Counted from the first letter of the stretch, positions 43,132 to 52,444 are shown. The stretch is DNA of 64,000 nucleotides from Clostridium sp. 1001271st1 H5 (GCF_005845215.1 NZ_SPHO01000006.1:124001-188000), one strand, 5' to 3'. Translations and numbers: made by a program. Notes: generated by a model from the sequence alone, not told the origin.

Positions 43132-43171
43132 AAAAGAAAACTGGGCAAGAGGTTTTTGCCCTCTCACCCAG
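43132..43171 (-). terminator. Terminator of the sigma-like gene
   Basis: CTGGG and AGGGCA pair with TGCCCT-type complements and CCCAG; on the minus strand the stem is followed by TTTTCTTTTA. Confidence 0.65.
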
Positions 43172-43200
43172 TAGCCGATGGGAAAGTGTGATTTTGGACA

Positions 43201-43629
43201 CTATCCCAAAAGTTTTTTAATTTTTTTCTTAAACCTGTTCAAACGCTTATAAATGACTTCCCTGTTTAAACATAATTTCACTGAAATTTCAGTGATTGAA
43301 AAACCTTGCGTTCTCATCAGCAACGCTTGGAGCGTGAGCTTGTCCAACTGATACAGCTCTTGATACAGCACTGCATTTTCAATGCTGTCCAAAAATTCCT
43401 CAACCGTTTTCACTTCGGGCTGCGCTGCGTCCTCTGCAACTTCCTCAAGATATGTACCTGCATCCTGCAATTTCTCATAGTACCGTCTGTCGGAATTGAA
43501 TATCGCCCAATCATGGACACGGAGCTTTTCAATATCATCCTCACTGACACCCAAACTTCTAAGCTGCTTTTCCTCGGCTTCTTTCCATATTCTCCATTTT
43601 CGTTCTTCTCTGGCTTTGTTGTACGCCAT
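43201..43629 (-). CDS. Sigma-factor-like HTH protein of the element
   Basis: 142 residues. A charged N-terminal half (EERKWRIWKEAEEKQLRSLG) precedes a sigma-70 region-4-like helix-turn-helix (TLQALLMRTQGFSITEISVKL, LNREVIYKRLNRFKKKIKK). Related proteins in Tn916/Tn1549-type elements act in regulation of transfer. It has a good ribosome site (AGGT) and its own terminator. Confidence 0.8.
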   Translation of the reverse strand: MAYNKAREERKWRIWKEAEEKQLRSLGVSEDDIEKLRVHDWAIFNSDRRYYEKLQDAGTYLEEVAEDAAQPEVKTVEEFLDSIENAVLYQELYQLDKLTLQALLMRTQGFSITEISVKLCLNREVIYKRLNRFKKKIKKLLG

Positions 43630-44062
43630 AATCTATTACCTCCAATCTGAATTTTTTTGATAATCCAGATTGAGAGGTGGAGAACGGCATCCAACGCCAG
43701 AAACAACCTTGCGGCGTATTCCTGCAAAAATCGACAAAAGAAAAACCGCAAAGGCTGTTAGACCTTTACGGTTTATGGCAATTTTATTTCTATTATGTAG
43801 AAATTTTACTTCTGTTTGTAGGGTGCAAAGCCCCCATGTATTGACAAGGATTTTTTTAACAGGTTATCCGTCCATCCTTGATATGGTATATGTAAATAGA
43901 AACCGCTGCTTGCAGGCAATAAAAATCCCTCCAAACTTCAAAAAGCGAAGTCGGAGAGATTTCAAAGCATGGCAAATCAGCTCACCGATACATCGTTTTT
44001 TTTATTCGGTGGGCTTGTTTTACCTATAATATATAAAGAAAGAGCCGATGCTCTGTGATTAT
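43630..44062. other. Non-coding stretch with two hairpins
   Basis: Contains a hairpin AACCGCAAAGG/CCTTTACGGTT (43744-43773) and another GCTCACCGA/TCGGTGGGC near 43978-44014 followed by TTGTTTT on the plus strand. No gene is supported. Confidence 0.5.
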
Positions 44063-44266
44063 TCACAAGTTCATCGGCTCTGCGTCTAAAGCGTCTGGCT
44101 CTTTGATGACAATTATCTGTAAATCCTTTACCTCAACCAAACTTTCGTGTTTGCATTTGGGGCAGTATAACGGGTAGTTTTTTAAGACTGTATCCTCTCT
44201 GATTTTATTACGGGTCTTGTTACCGCAGACGGGACACAACATCCACTCACATTTAATCGTAATCAT
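44063..44266 (-). CDS. Cysteine-rich KTR-domain protein
   Basis: 67 residues. CPVCGNKTRNKIREDT and YCPKCKHESLVEV form a two-knuckle zinc ribbon; the KTR motif names the family. It is common beside regulatory genes of clostridial conjugative elements; function unknown. The ATG touches the AAGGAG, so translation might begin slightly downstream. Confidence 0.8.
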   Translation of the reverse strand: MITIKCEWMLCPVCGNKTRNKIREDTVLKNYPLYCPKCKHESLVEVKDLQIIVIKEPDALDAEPMNL

Positions 44267-44300
44267 CTCCTTTACATTCTGAACTAAAATCTCCTTATAT

Positions 44301-44337
44301 AAGATATAAAATCTCTATAAACAAGATATTTCATCTC
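44301..44337. repeat. Phased direct repeats between KTR and XRE genes
   Basis: AAGATATAAAATCTC (44301-44315) and AAGATATTTCATCTC (44323-44337) start 22 bases apart, two helical turns. They lie in the divergent promoter region and may be operators of the XRE protein. Confidence 0.6.
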
Positions 44338-44338
44338 G

Positions 44339-44367
44339 TTTAATAAGAAGCCACATTTCCATACAAT
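44339..44367 (+). promoter_or_regulatory. Promoter of the XRE gene
   Basis: TTTAAT, 17-base spacer, TACAAT. Confidence 0.5.
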
Positions 44368-44404
44368 ATAAAAGGAAAAATTTATATGTACGAAGGTGGA
44401 AAAT

Positions 44405-44758
44405 ATGAATACTATCAAAAATTTCGATTTTATGGCACTAGGTCAAGCAATAAAAAATGCTCGTGAAGCTAAAGGCATTACCAGAGAGCAATTAGCTGAA
44501 ATTCTTGACCTTGCTCCAAGACACATTCAATCTATTGAAAACGAGGGACAACACCCAAGTTTTCAACTATTTGTACGTCTGATTACTATGTTTGATATAT
44601 CGGCTGACCAATACATATTTCCAGACAAGAAAACAGACAAATCAACTATTCGCAGACAAATTGATACTGTACTTGACACATTCAATGATAACGAACTTAC
44701 AATTATTAAAGGTACTATCAATGGTATCTGTGCCGCAAAAGGGCAACCGAAAGAGTAA
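44405..44758 (+). CDS. XRE-family transcriptional regulator
   Basis: 117 residues. N-terminal Cro/CI-type helix-turn-helix (LGQAIKNAREAKGITREQL, LAPRHIQSIENEGQHPS), with a short helical C-terminus. AAGGTGG lies 6 bases before the ATG at 44405. It is the only plus-strand gene in this part of the element. It faces arsC and is divergent from the KTR gene; phased direct repeats sit at its promoter. Probably controls element genes. Confidence 0.88.
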   Translation: MNTIKNFDFMALGQAIKNAREAKGITREQLAEILDLAPRHIQSIENEGQHPSFQLFVRLITMFDISADQYIFPDKKTDKSTIRRQIDTVLDTFNDNELTIIKGTINGICAAKGQPKE

Positions 44759-44791
44759 CAACTTTCGTTTACTTTTTATTCATCGAGTGTT

Positions 44792-45184
44792 TTAAAGAGT
44801 ATTTGACAATACCGATATTTTTTTTTCAATATCTTTAATTACTGTTTCAAACATAGCATCACTTTCTCCTGTTGGGTCTGGAAGTCCCCAATTATCATCA
44901 AAGGTTCTTCCTATATATGGACATCCTACGTCACATCCCATTGAAATCGCAATATCGGGCGTAGGAATGTCCGAAATCAATTTAGAAAATTGTTCCTTTT
45001 CCATGTCAATTCCATAAAGTCTTTTCATAATGCGTACAGCATCCTGATTGATTTGTGGCTTTGTTTCTGTTCCTGCGGAATAAAAGTCAAACTTTTCCCC
45101 TGCAAAATGTTTTCCAAGAGCTTCGGCTATTTGACTTCGGCAGGAATTATGTACGCATATAAACGCTATTTTTTTCTTATTCAT
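44792..45184 (-). CDS. arsC: Arsenate reductase, thioredoxin-coupled
   Basis: About 130 residues of the low-molecular-weight phosphatase fold. The P-loop CVHNSCRSQIAEA near residue 10 binds arsenate, and SMGCDVGCPYIG near residue 81 supplies the resolving cysteines. It reduces As(V) to As(III) in the cytosol for export by ACR3. Its start overlaps the ACR3 stop by eight bases. It is the last gene of the arsenic operon. Confidence 0.93.
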   Translation of the reverse strand: MNKKKIAFICVHNSCRSQIAEALGKHFAGEKFDFYSAGTETKPQINQDAVRIMKRLYGIDMEKEQFSKLISDIPTPDIAISMGCDVGCPYIGRTFDDNWGLPDPTGESDAMFETVIKDIEKKISVLSNTL

Positions 45185-46223
45185 TTTTAAACCAACCTTT
45201 CGTATTATTTGCAATTTTTACAAGAAATAACATAACAGGCACTTCCGTTAATACACCAACTGTCGTAGCCAATGCTGCGGGCGAACTTGTTCCAAATAAA
45301 GCAACTGCGACTGCAACTGCAAGTTCAAAAAAATTCGATGCTCCTATCATTCCAGCAGGAGCAGCAATACTATATGGTAATTTCAAAAATTTGCAAGCTA
45401 TATAAGCAATCGCAAATATTAAAAATGTCTGTAAAATAAGGGGCATTGCAATCAAAATAATGTGTAGCGGATTCTGTAAAATAGTTTTTCCTTGAAAAGA
45501 AAAAATCATAATTAGTGTCAATAAAAGTCCAATACTTGTAGCATTATCAAACTTATGAGTAAAAATATTATTAAAATAGTCTTTTCCTTTTTTACGAATA
45601 ACATAATAGCGGGTAAGCATCCCACCAATAAGCGGTATGACAACAAATAACACGACCGAAAGAATAAGAGTATTCCACGGAACAGAAACATTCGACACAC
45701 CTAATAAAAATTTTACAATCGGTACAAATGCTATAAGGATGATAAGGTCATTTGTCGCTACCTGTACTACGGTATAAGCAGGATTTCCCTTTGTCAATGA
45801 ACTCCAAACAAAGACCATTGCCGTACAAGGTGCAGCTCCAAGCAAGACAGCCCCTGCAAGATACTCCGTTGCAAGTTCTGGTTCAATAAATGCCTTAAAA
45901 ATCACAAAGAAGAATATGCTTGCAATGCCATACATAGTAAAAGGCTTAATAAGCCAATTTGTTATCCAAGTAACAAATAAGCCTTTGGGATTTTTACCAA
46001 CATCTTTTATACTTTGAAAATCCACTTTCATCATCATGGGATAAATCATCAGCCAAATCAATAATGCCATTGGAATAGATACTTTTGCATACTCAAATCT
46101 GTTAAGGAAATTGGGGATGATTGGTAAATACTTACCAATCAATACCCCGATTACCATACAAAGAATTACCCATACTGTTAAATACTTCTGAAAAGCACTG
46201 ATATTATTTTTTCCTTGATTCAT
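45177..46223 (-). CDS. acr3: ACR3-family arsenite efflux permease
   Basis: 348 residues, ten membrane helices. LGAAPCTAMVFVWSSLTKGN contains the conserved catalytic Cys of ACR3, and IGASNFFELAVAVA is the second signature. It exports arsenite. It lies between the Cys-rich thioredoxin gene and arsC. Confidence 0.94.
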   Translation of the reverse strand: MNQGKNNISAFQKYLTVWVILCMVIGVLIGKYLPIIPNFLNRFEYAKVSIPMALLIWLMIYPMMMKVDFQSIKDVGKNPKGLFVTWITNWLIKPFTMYGIASIFFFVIFKAFIEPELATEYLAGAVLLGAAPCTAMVFVWSSLTKGNPAYTVVQVATNDLIILIAFVPIVKFLLGVSNVSVPWNTLILSVVLFVVIPLIGGMLTRYYVIRKKGKDYFNNIFTHKFDNATSIGLLLTLIMIFSFQGKTILQNPLHIILIAMPLILQTFLIFAIAYIACKFLKLPYSIAAPAGMIGASNFFELAVAVAVALFGTSSPAALATTVGVLTEVPVMLFLVKIANNTKGWFKNE

Positions 46224-46235
46224 AAAACAGTCCCC

Positions 46236-46682
46236 TTAGAATCCTAATTTGTGCAATAACTTTTCCACATCGCCACTTTTCAAGACCTTTCCCGAAGAAA
46301 CTACCTTTTCATTCACTACAAGAGCAGGCGTACTCATAATGCCGTATTCCATAATTTTTTGCATATCAGTTATATATTCCACTTCTATGGAAAGTCCCAT
46401 TGCTTTCATCGCTTCTTTGGTATTTTCCAGTAAAATATGGCAATTTTTACAACCAGTGCCGAGTACCTTAATACAACAAATACCACCTTTCGCAGCATCG
46501 CAGCAATCGTTTACAATATCATTTGTTTCGCTTGCAGAGCAATTACAGTCACACGCACAAGCAGGTGTAGGTTCCTCTGTTTTGGCATCTGTATCTTTTT
46601 CCTCAACAATCTCCATATTACAGCAGCCGCCAGATTTTTTACCTCCAAATAACCCAGAAAGAAAACTCTTTTTTTCACTCAT
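46236..46682 (-). CDS. Thioredoxin-fold protein with Cys-rich N-terminal tail
   Basis: About 148 residues. The C-terminal 75 form a small thioredoxin-like domain (redox-active disulfide protein 2 type) with CKNC and the cis-Pro STPALVVN. The N-terminal 70 residues hold ten cysteines in pairs and alternations (GGCCNM, ACACDCNC, DCCD, ICCIK), unusual for the fold and suggestive of metalloid or metal binding. GGAGGT precedes the ATG at 46682. It may shuttle or sequester As(III) for the permeases. Confidence 0.8.
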   Translation of the reverse strand: MSEKKSFLSGLFGGKKSGGCCNMEIVEEKDTDAKTEEPTPACACDCNCSASETNDIVNDCCDAAKGGICCIKVLGTGCKNCHILLENTKEAMKAMGLSIEVEYITDMQKIMEYGIMSTPALVVNEKVVSSGKVLKSGDVEKLLHKLGF

Positions 46683-46745
46683 GTGAATTACCTCCATTTT
46701 AAATTTGTTTTATGGCAAAAGCAGAACATTTCTACTTCTTCCATT

Positions 46746-47672
46746 CTAAAGAATAAAATTAAATACATAACCCGTAATTGTTGCAACAGCAAAAATACAA
46801 AGGACAAAAGTAATAACCATTTTCTTTTTGAAGATAGAAGTTAATAAGGATACCTCTGGAATACTTGCTCCTGCTCCTCCTAAAATCAGTGCTATCATAA
46901 CACCTGGGGCAACTCCCTTAGAAATCAAAATACTTGCAATCGGTATCATTGTTTCTGTGCGAATATACATCGGAATACCAACAATGGCTGCTAATGGAAC
47001 TGCCCACAAATTTGACGCACCTGCAAAATTCGCTAACAAGTCTGTGGGAATAAATTCATAAATAAATGCACCGATTCCTGCTCCAAGCAACAGAAAAATA
47101 ACAACACCTTTAAATAAACCGAAAGCATCTTTTAATGACAGTTTAATTGCCTGCCATTGCTTCTGCCAAAAAGTTCCTTTTAAATTTTCCCAACATACAT
47201 TATCTTGATGCCCACCCTTTACCGTAACATTTTTTATCTCTTTTTCAAAACCTAATTTATCCAAAATCAAACCCATTATTACCGCAAATAAAAAGGTGAA
47301 TATTGCATATACAATCGTTGCCTTTAATCCAAAAAAAGCTAACATTAAAGTAATAATGGCTGGATTCAGTATGGGTGAAGTCAGCAAAAATGAAATTGCT
47401 CCACAAAACGGAGCCCCACTCTTAAATAACCCAACCAATACAGGGATTGTAGAACAAGAGCAAAAAGGAGTTACTGCCCCAAGCATCGCACCCAAAAAGC
47501 TATTTAATCCTTTTCTTGGCGTTGTCAGAATACGTTTTATACGCTCCTGTGAAATATAAACTTGTAGCAAAGCAACAATAAAACTGATTCCTATGAACAG
47601 TCCAAACAATTCTCCAAACAGCATTAAAAATGTTTTACCTGCGTTAATCAATGTTTCCGCATTGAATGTCAT
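46746..47672 (-). CDS. ArsP-like permease (UPF0718), first
   Basis: 308 residues with about eight membrane helices. TPFCSCSTIPVLVGLFKSG near residue 68 is the Cys motif of the ArsP/DUF318 permeases, known in ArsP for export of trivalent organoarsenicals. A second family block is GVAPGVMIALILGGAGAS. It is followed after 130 bases by the thioredoxin-fold gene downstream. Confidence 0.85.
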   Translation of the reverse strand: MTFNAETLINAGKTFLMLFGELFGLFIGISFIVALLQVYISQERIKRILTTPRKGLNSFLGAMLGAVTPFCSCSTIPVLVGLFKSGAPFCGAISFLLTSPILNPAIITLMLAFFGLKATIVYAIFTFLFAVIMGLILDKLGFEKEIKNVTVKGGHQDNVCWENLKGTFWQKQWQAIKLSLKDAFGLFKGVVIFLLLGAGIGAFIYEFIPTDLLANFAGASNLWAVPLAAIVGIPMYIRTETMIPIASILISKGVAPGVMIALILGGAGASIPEVSLLTSIFKKKMVITFVLCIFAVATITGYVFNFIL

Positions 47673-47801
47673 AAATAAAACCTACCTTTCTGAAATTGAA
47701 TTTTCTAATTTTTAATCAGCAATTCAATTATCGAGAACGGCAATGTAACCTACATCCGCATATACACATAAAATCCACCTCACAACTCGATACACTTTCT
47801 T

Positions 47802-48494
47802 TTAAAATGCAAGCCAGAACATATATAAACCAATCAGAAGAATTACAGCTCCTATTACAATTTTTAGAACAGCCGCTGTTTTTTTATAATTATCACTACT
47901 GTTGATTTTTTGAATAAATCCGATGGATGTTCCCGCCACCATAACAAGAGTGCTATGCCCAATGGAATAAAGCAGCATCAGTATAATGCCCCACACAAGA
48001 TTTCTCTCCCCCGCTACAATAGCCAACAACGCAATCAATACGGGTGTAGAGCATGGAGATGAAAATATACCGCCAAGAATGCCTGCAAGGAACGCACCAA
48101 TAAATCCCCGCTTTTTATTTTTTGAAAGTAGATTTATTGATGGGATAAAATTAAATATTTCCCAAACCTGCAAAGCCATAAGAACCATTAAAATACCAAG
48201 TAATAAATACCAGATAGAAGATGATGTTCCCATTAACCTGCCTGCTGATGTTGCTATCACACCAAGTGCAACAAAAGTAACTGCTGTTCCAATAGAAAAT
48301 ACTGCTGAATACATAAATGCCCTTTTTGTATTTCTTTCACCGACACCTCCAACATACCCAATAATGAGCGGCACATTCGATAATGAACAAGGTGTTATAG
48401 AAGTTAATATACCTGCAAGCAAAGCAAGAATAGGGGCAATCCATACATTATTGCCAATCATTTCTGCAAGCTGCGAAAGCCAACCATCAATCAT
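47802..48494 (-). CDS. CcdA/DsbD-type membrane electron carrier
   Basis: 230 residues, six membrane helices. GILTSITPCSLSNVPLIIGY and GGIFSSPCSTPVLIALLA carry the two conserved membrane cysteines. It moves reducing equivalents from cytosolic thioredoxin to an extracytoplasmic thiol protein. The membrane-anchored thioredoxin gene lies two bases upstream and is the obvious acceptor. Confidence 0.9.
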   Translation of the reverse strand: MIDGWLSQLAEMIGNNVWIAPILALLAGILTSITPCSLSNVPLIIGYVGGVGERNTKRAFMYSAVFSIGTAVTFVALGVIATSAGRLMGTSSSIWYLLLGILMVLMALQVWEIFNFIPSINLLSKNKKRGFIGAFLAGILGGIFSSPCSTPVLIALLAIVAGERNLVWGIILMLLYSIGHSTLVMVAGTSIGFIQKINSSDNYKKTAAVLKIVIGAVILLIGLYMFWLAF

Positions 48495-48496
48495 AA

Positions 48497-49048
48497 CTAT
48501 TCAACCCCCATCTCTGCAAAAATTTCCCGCATTTCTTCTTCTGTAATACCTCCTTGATGAACAGTAAAAATATGTTCATCATTTGATTTATCTGAATACA
48601 TGGTAAACTGTATTTTTGAAGCAAGCTCGTCACTTGGAACAAATGGTGTTCCATCAGCATTAAAGAAAACCTGTGTAGGTATCACTTGAACAGGGAAATT
48701 TTCAACGCCGTCTGTATATTCCCAAACATCCATAAATTGTACCGCTGCTTTGCCTTGCCATTCACTGTTAAGTGTTTCTAAGACAGGAGCCATTTGCTTA
48801 CATGGAATACATGAATCAGAGCCAAAATCAATTACTGTTGGAATACCATATTGTTTAATTTCCTCTAAACTAACAGAAGTAACTTTTAGCGGGAAACCCT
48901 TGTCATTATCTGTCTGCTTGGTGCTATCAATTACTGATGGCTCAGTTGTAGGATTTTGCATATTTTTTGCAATGAATATAGCTATAATAGCAACAGCTAT
49001 CAAAATAGGAATAAGTATTTTTGCTATCAAAGACTTTTTCTTATCCAT
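48497..49048 (-). CDS. Membrane-anchored extracytoplasmic thioredoxin
   Basis: About 183 residues. An N-terminal membrane anchor (about 8-28) precedes a thioredoxin domain with active site SDSCIPCKQM near residue 80 and the cis-Pro QVIPTQVFF. GGGGGG lies 7 bases before the ATG at 49048. It forms a likely redox pair with the downstream CcdA protein. Confidence 0.88.
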   Translation of the reverse strand: MDKKKSLIAKILIPILIAVAIIAIFIAKNMQNPTTEPSVIDSTKQTDNDKGFPLKVTSVSLEEIKQYGIPTVIDFGSDSCIPCKQMAPVLETLNSEWQGKAAVQFMDVWEYTDGVENFPVQVIPTQVFFNADGTPFVPSDELASKIQFTMYSDKSNDEHIFTVHQGGITEEEMREIFAEMGVE

Positions 49049-49061
49049 TAAATATCCCCCC

Positions 49062-50075
49062 TTAAATAATGAGATATTGTATCGCATTGAAGAAATATCC
49101 AACAACGATAATACCTACGGTACATATTGCAATAAAAATACCAAGCAATTTAGGTTTAACTGCTTTACGAAGCATAATTATTGATGGCAGAGATAATGTT
49201 GTAACACCCATCATAAATGATAAGACAACACCAAGTAATGCTCCTTTATTGAGTAATGCTTCGGCAATCGGAATTGTACCAAAAATATCTGCATACATTG
49301 GCACACCTGCAATAGTAGCAATAACTACGCCAAAGGGATTATTATCGCCAAGTACCTTTACTATAAAATCTTCTGGTATCCAGTTATGAATAAAAGCACC
49401 AATGCCAACACCTATAAGGACATATGGAAATACCTTTTTTGCAGTTCCCATAACTTGCTCCCAAGCATATTTCAAACGCTCTTTAAAGTGTAATTCCTCT
49501 TGTGCTGCATCAAGGGTATGACCACTCTTAATATAATCTTCCACTTGATTTTCAAGATGTAATTTTTCAATAATCGTACCGCCTGCAACTGCAATAACCA
49601 ATCCAAGCACTACATAAATAATTGCAACTTTCCAACCAAAAATGCTCATAAGCAATACCAAAGAGCCAAGGTCAACCATTGGTGATGAAATAAGAAATGA
49701 AAAAGTCACTCCTAGCGGTAAGCCCGCACTTGTAAACCCAATAAATAATGGTATTGACGAACAGGAGCAAAATGGTGTTACTGTACCAAGTAATGCCGCA
49801 ATTATATTTGCACCGATTCCGTGAAAGCGTCCTAAAATTCGTTTACTACGCTCTGGTGGAAAGTAACTTTGTATATATGAAATAATCAAAATAAGAACAC
49901 CGAGTAAAACCATAATTTTAATTACATCATAAAGAAAAAATTGAATGCTTCCGCCTACTTTCCCAGAGGTATCTAATCCGCAAGCGTTAAGCAAATTATC
50001 AATCAGACGGCTTAACCATCCCATGCCAAGAACTTCATTCTGAAAAAAGTTCCACATTGTTTTTATAACTTCCAT
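49062..50075 (-). CDS. ArsP-like permease (UPF0718), second
   Basis: 337 residues, about eight membrane helices, with TPFCSCSSIPLFIGFTSAG near residue 97 as the ArsP Cys motif. A longer N-terminal extension than in the first permease. It is the first structural gene after arsR. Confidence 0.87.
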   Translation of the reverse strand: MEVIKTMWNFFQNEVLGMGWLSRLIDNLLNACGLDTSGKVGGSIQFFLYDVIKIMVLLGVLILIISYIQSYFPPERSKRILGRFHGIGANIIAALLGTVTPFCSCSSIPLFIGFTSAGLPLGVTFSFLISSPMVDLGSLVLLMSIFGWKVAIIYVVLGLVIAVAGGTIIEKLHLENQVEDYIKSGHTLDAAQEELHFKERLKYAWEQVMGTAKKVFPYVLIGVGIGAFIHNWIPEDFIVKVLGDNNPFGVVIATIAGVPMYADIFGTIPIAEALLNKGALLGVVLSFMMGVTTLSLPSIIMLRKAVKPKLLGIFIAICTVGIIVVGYFFNAIQYLII

Positions 50076-50158
50076 AGTAATCTTCCTTTCTCGTATAGTT
50101 ATATTGAAATATATCTATATATAATTCATTTTGTAAGCCGTGTGGAAAAGAAATTTGT

Positions 50159-50473
50159 TCACTCCTCACAACACGGCTTATCTTCCGCAACAAAATTTAT
50201 ATTAGTCAGCTCTTGCAAACAATTTATCGCATATTTTGTTCCCTCTGGCGAAATGGAATAGTGCATCCATTTACCCTCTTTTCTTCCAACAACAATCCCA
50301 GAGTCACATAATATTTTCATATGGTGTGACAGGGTAGGTTGCGTAACGTGAATTTCCTCAAGAATTTTGCAGGCACATTTCTCACCAGAACGCAAAAGTT
50401 TAATAATACGGATACGATTTTCATCACAAAATGCTTTGAAAACTAAAGCTATTCTTTTTTCATCTGTATTCAC
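50159..50473 (-). CDS. arsR: ArsR-family metalloregulator
   Basis: About 105 residues. The winged helix is clear (ALVFKAFCDENRIRIIKLLR, VTQPTLSHHMKILCDSGIV). Candidate As(III) ligands are Cys in GEKCACKILEE at the second helix and the C-terminal DKPCCEE. GTG at 50473 follows GGAGGTGAT with good spacing; upstream codons have no ribosome site. It probably represses the eight-gene operon by binding the palindrome over its own consensus promoter. Confidence 0.9.
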   Translation of the reverse strand: MNTDEKRIALVFKAFCDENRIRIIKLLRSGEKCACKILEEIHVTQPTLSHHMKILCDSGIVVGRKEGKWMHYSISPEGTKYAINCLQELTNINFVAEDKPCCEE

Positions 50474-50489
50474 TTCATCACCTCCAATA

Positions 50490-50536
50490 GATGAATGTCT
50501 ATATGTTATTATATTCATCGCATAGATATTTGTCAA
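50490..50536 (-). promoter_or_regulatory. Consensus arsenic-operon promoter with operator
   Basis: TTGACA, 17-base spacer, TATAAT on the minus strand (50508-50536). An inverted repeat GATGAAT-N16-ATTCATC (50490-50519) overlaps the -10, as expected for an ArsR operator. Confidence 0.85.
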
Positions 50537-50606
50537 TATGTTTTTAAAAATTTTTTATGTAAGGCAAAATAACCAGAGAAATAAACCTCTGGTCTTTTGC
50601 CTTTTT

Positions 50607-52406
50607 CTAATACGCAGGTACACCATAGCCATAAATCGAGCTGCTCCCCACTGGATAGCTTTGCTGCCTGCAGGCATCGTCAGAATTGCCCTCCACGGTG
50701 TAAACCGTGCCATTCTCGCATTTCTCCACGATTCCCACATGGTCGATAGAGCCGTCATTTCCCCAATCAAAGAAAATAAGGTCGCCTGCCTGTGGCTCAT
50801 AGTTCTTATCCTGCCATTGCCCCCTGCCTTTGAACCAGTCTACGCCGTCCGAGCAGAGGGAGAATTTCGGGATGATGCCGCTCTCCAGATAGCCGCACTG
50901 GTCAGCACACCAAGAAGCGAAGCAGGCACACCATTCCACACGCCCGTCAAAGCCGTACCAACTCCAATAAGGCTGTCCGCCCTCATTGCCGAGCTGTGTC
51001 AACGCTACCTCTACAATGGCTTGGTTGCCGCCGCTTGTAAATGCCCGTCCGTATGGATAATAGCGTAACACATGGGCGGGGTACTGCGTGTCGCCGTATT
51101 TTTCCCAACCTAACCTCTGTGCCTGCATAGCGGAAAATTCCACCGCATTTGCATAGGAATAGCCGCCGTAATTGGTCTTTGCCCATGAGATATACCCATT
51201 GCCGAAGTTGTAGCCCTGCAAGGCAAGCTTGATACGCTCCATGTCAATGGGATTTTCCACCTCAGCGGAGATAAAAGCCGCCTTTAGCTCCTGCACGCCG
51301 CACTCAATGGAATATTCGGGGTCTTTGATGCCGTTCGGCTCATGCGGGTACTTTTTGTTAAAGCTCCCCTCCGCCGCCTGCATCGGGTCGCTGCCCTTTC
51401 CCCCAGATTCCTGCATCATCACCGCTTTTATCAGTTCCACATATTCGGGGATGCCGTACTGCTTCGCATACTTCTGTATCAGCTGCGTGTAGGCTTCCAC
51501 CTCCGCACTGACAGGGGTATAGGAAGTGCTTTCGCTGCCGCCCCCGAACAGGGAAACGGCACACCCAAGCAGGACAACGATAAGGATTATCACAATGGCA
51601 ACCCAACCGCCTGCGATAAGGGCAGAAATTAACGCCTTAGTCCCTGCGATAATCGCCTTGACCGCTGCAATGGTGGCTTTGACCGTCGCTTTTGTTGCTT
51701 CGGCTGTTGCCTTTGCCGTAGCTTTCGCCGTCTGTGCTGTTTTCTGGGCGGCTTTGGCAGATGCTTTCGCCGTTTTCTGTGCCGCCTTTGCGGTCTGCTC
51801 CGTGGTCTTAATCGCTGTCTTGGATGTCGCCCCTGCGGTTTTCACGCCTTTTTCCGTTGCCTTGACCGTCCCTTTGGCTGTGGTCTTGATTGCTTTTTCT
51901 GCATTTCTGGCTGTGGTCTTGATGGTCTTTTTCCCCTGCTGCCTTGTCTTTATCAACTGGCTTGCCCCTGTCTGGGTCTGGGGCATTTCGCCCTGCCTGG
52001 GAACATCGGGGACAGGAGAATGGCTCGCTGCCCCGTTTCGGATCAGCGAGCCGTTCTGTTCTGCAACCGCCTTTGCTTTTTTCTGCTCTGCGGCTTTTAC
52101 CGCACGCTTGGTTTTAAATTCAGCAATTTTATCCTTTGCCCTGCCGATATTTTCTTTTGTGGTCGTAACGCTCCTTTGCCCCTGTTTATTGAATTGGTGG
52201 ATTCCCTCGTCCTTGATACACCCCGAAGCATGGGAAACCTTGTCAGAAGCATATTCTGTGGGGGAATTTTCTTCTGCGTAATATCCCTGCTCCGCCTTAT
52301 CCTTTGTCTTTGCATAGGCAGACTTCATGCGTTCCCCTGCAATGGCAGCTTTGTCAAAGGTCTTTATCGTGCCTTTGACCGCATCTCTGGTCTTTATATC
52401 AGCCAT
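50607..52406 (-). CDS. Lysozyme-like/CHAP cell-wall hydrolase of the transfer machine
   Basis: About 599 residues. The N-terminal 260 residues are Ala/Lys/Thr-rich with many KTA/KAT-type repeats and form a charged helical stalk. One membrane segment near 275-295 follows, then a lysozyme-like transglycosylase (YVELIKAVMMQESGGKGSDP, ALQGYNFGNGYISW) and a C-terminal CHAP peptidase with EWCACFASWCADQCGY and DHVGIVEKCENG. It opens peptidoglycan for the transfer channel. It is the Tn1549/Tn916 ORF14-like component. Confidence 0.9.
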   Translation of the reverse strand: MADIKTRDAVKGTIKTFDKAAIAGERMKSAYAKTKDKAEQGYYAEENSPTEYASDKVSHASGCIKDEGIHQFNKQGQRSVTTTKENIGRAKDKIAEFKTKRAVKAAEQKKAKAVAEQNGSLIRNGAASHSPVPDVPRQGEMPQTQTGASQLIKTRQQGKKTIKTTARNAEKAIKTTAKGTVKATEKGVKTAGATSKTAIKTTEQTAKAAQKTAKASAKAAQKTAQTAKATAKATAEATKATVKATIAAVKAIIAGTKALISALIAGGWVAIVIILIVVLLGCAVSLFGGGSESTSYTPVSAEVEAYTQLIQKYAKQYGIPEYVELIKAVMMQESGGKGSDPMQAAEGSFNKKYPHEPNGIKDPEYSIECGVQELKAAFISAEVENPIDMERIKLALQGYNFGNGYISWAKTNYGGYSYANAVEFSAMQAQRLGWEKYGDTQYPAHVLRYYPYGRAFTSGGNQAIVEVALTQLGNEGGQPYWSWYGFDGRVEWCACFASWCADQCGYLESGIIPKFSLCSDGVDWFKGRGQWQDKNYEPQAGDLIFFDWGNDGSIDHVGIVEKCENGTVYTVEGNSDDACRQQSYPVGSSSIYGYGVPAY

Positions 52407-52444
52407 AAACATCGACCTCCTTTCCCAGAGGATTTGCGGTCATA

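Noticed and set aside
42908..43191. Short frames with CPLCGSW
   Set aside because: No ribosome site, overlapping in several frames, and no coherent fold; treated as non-coding.
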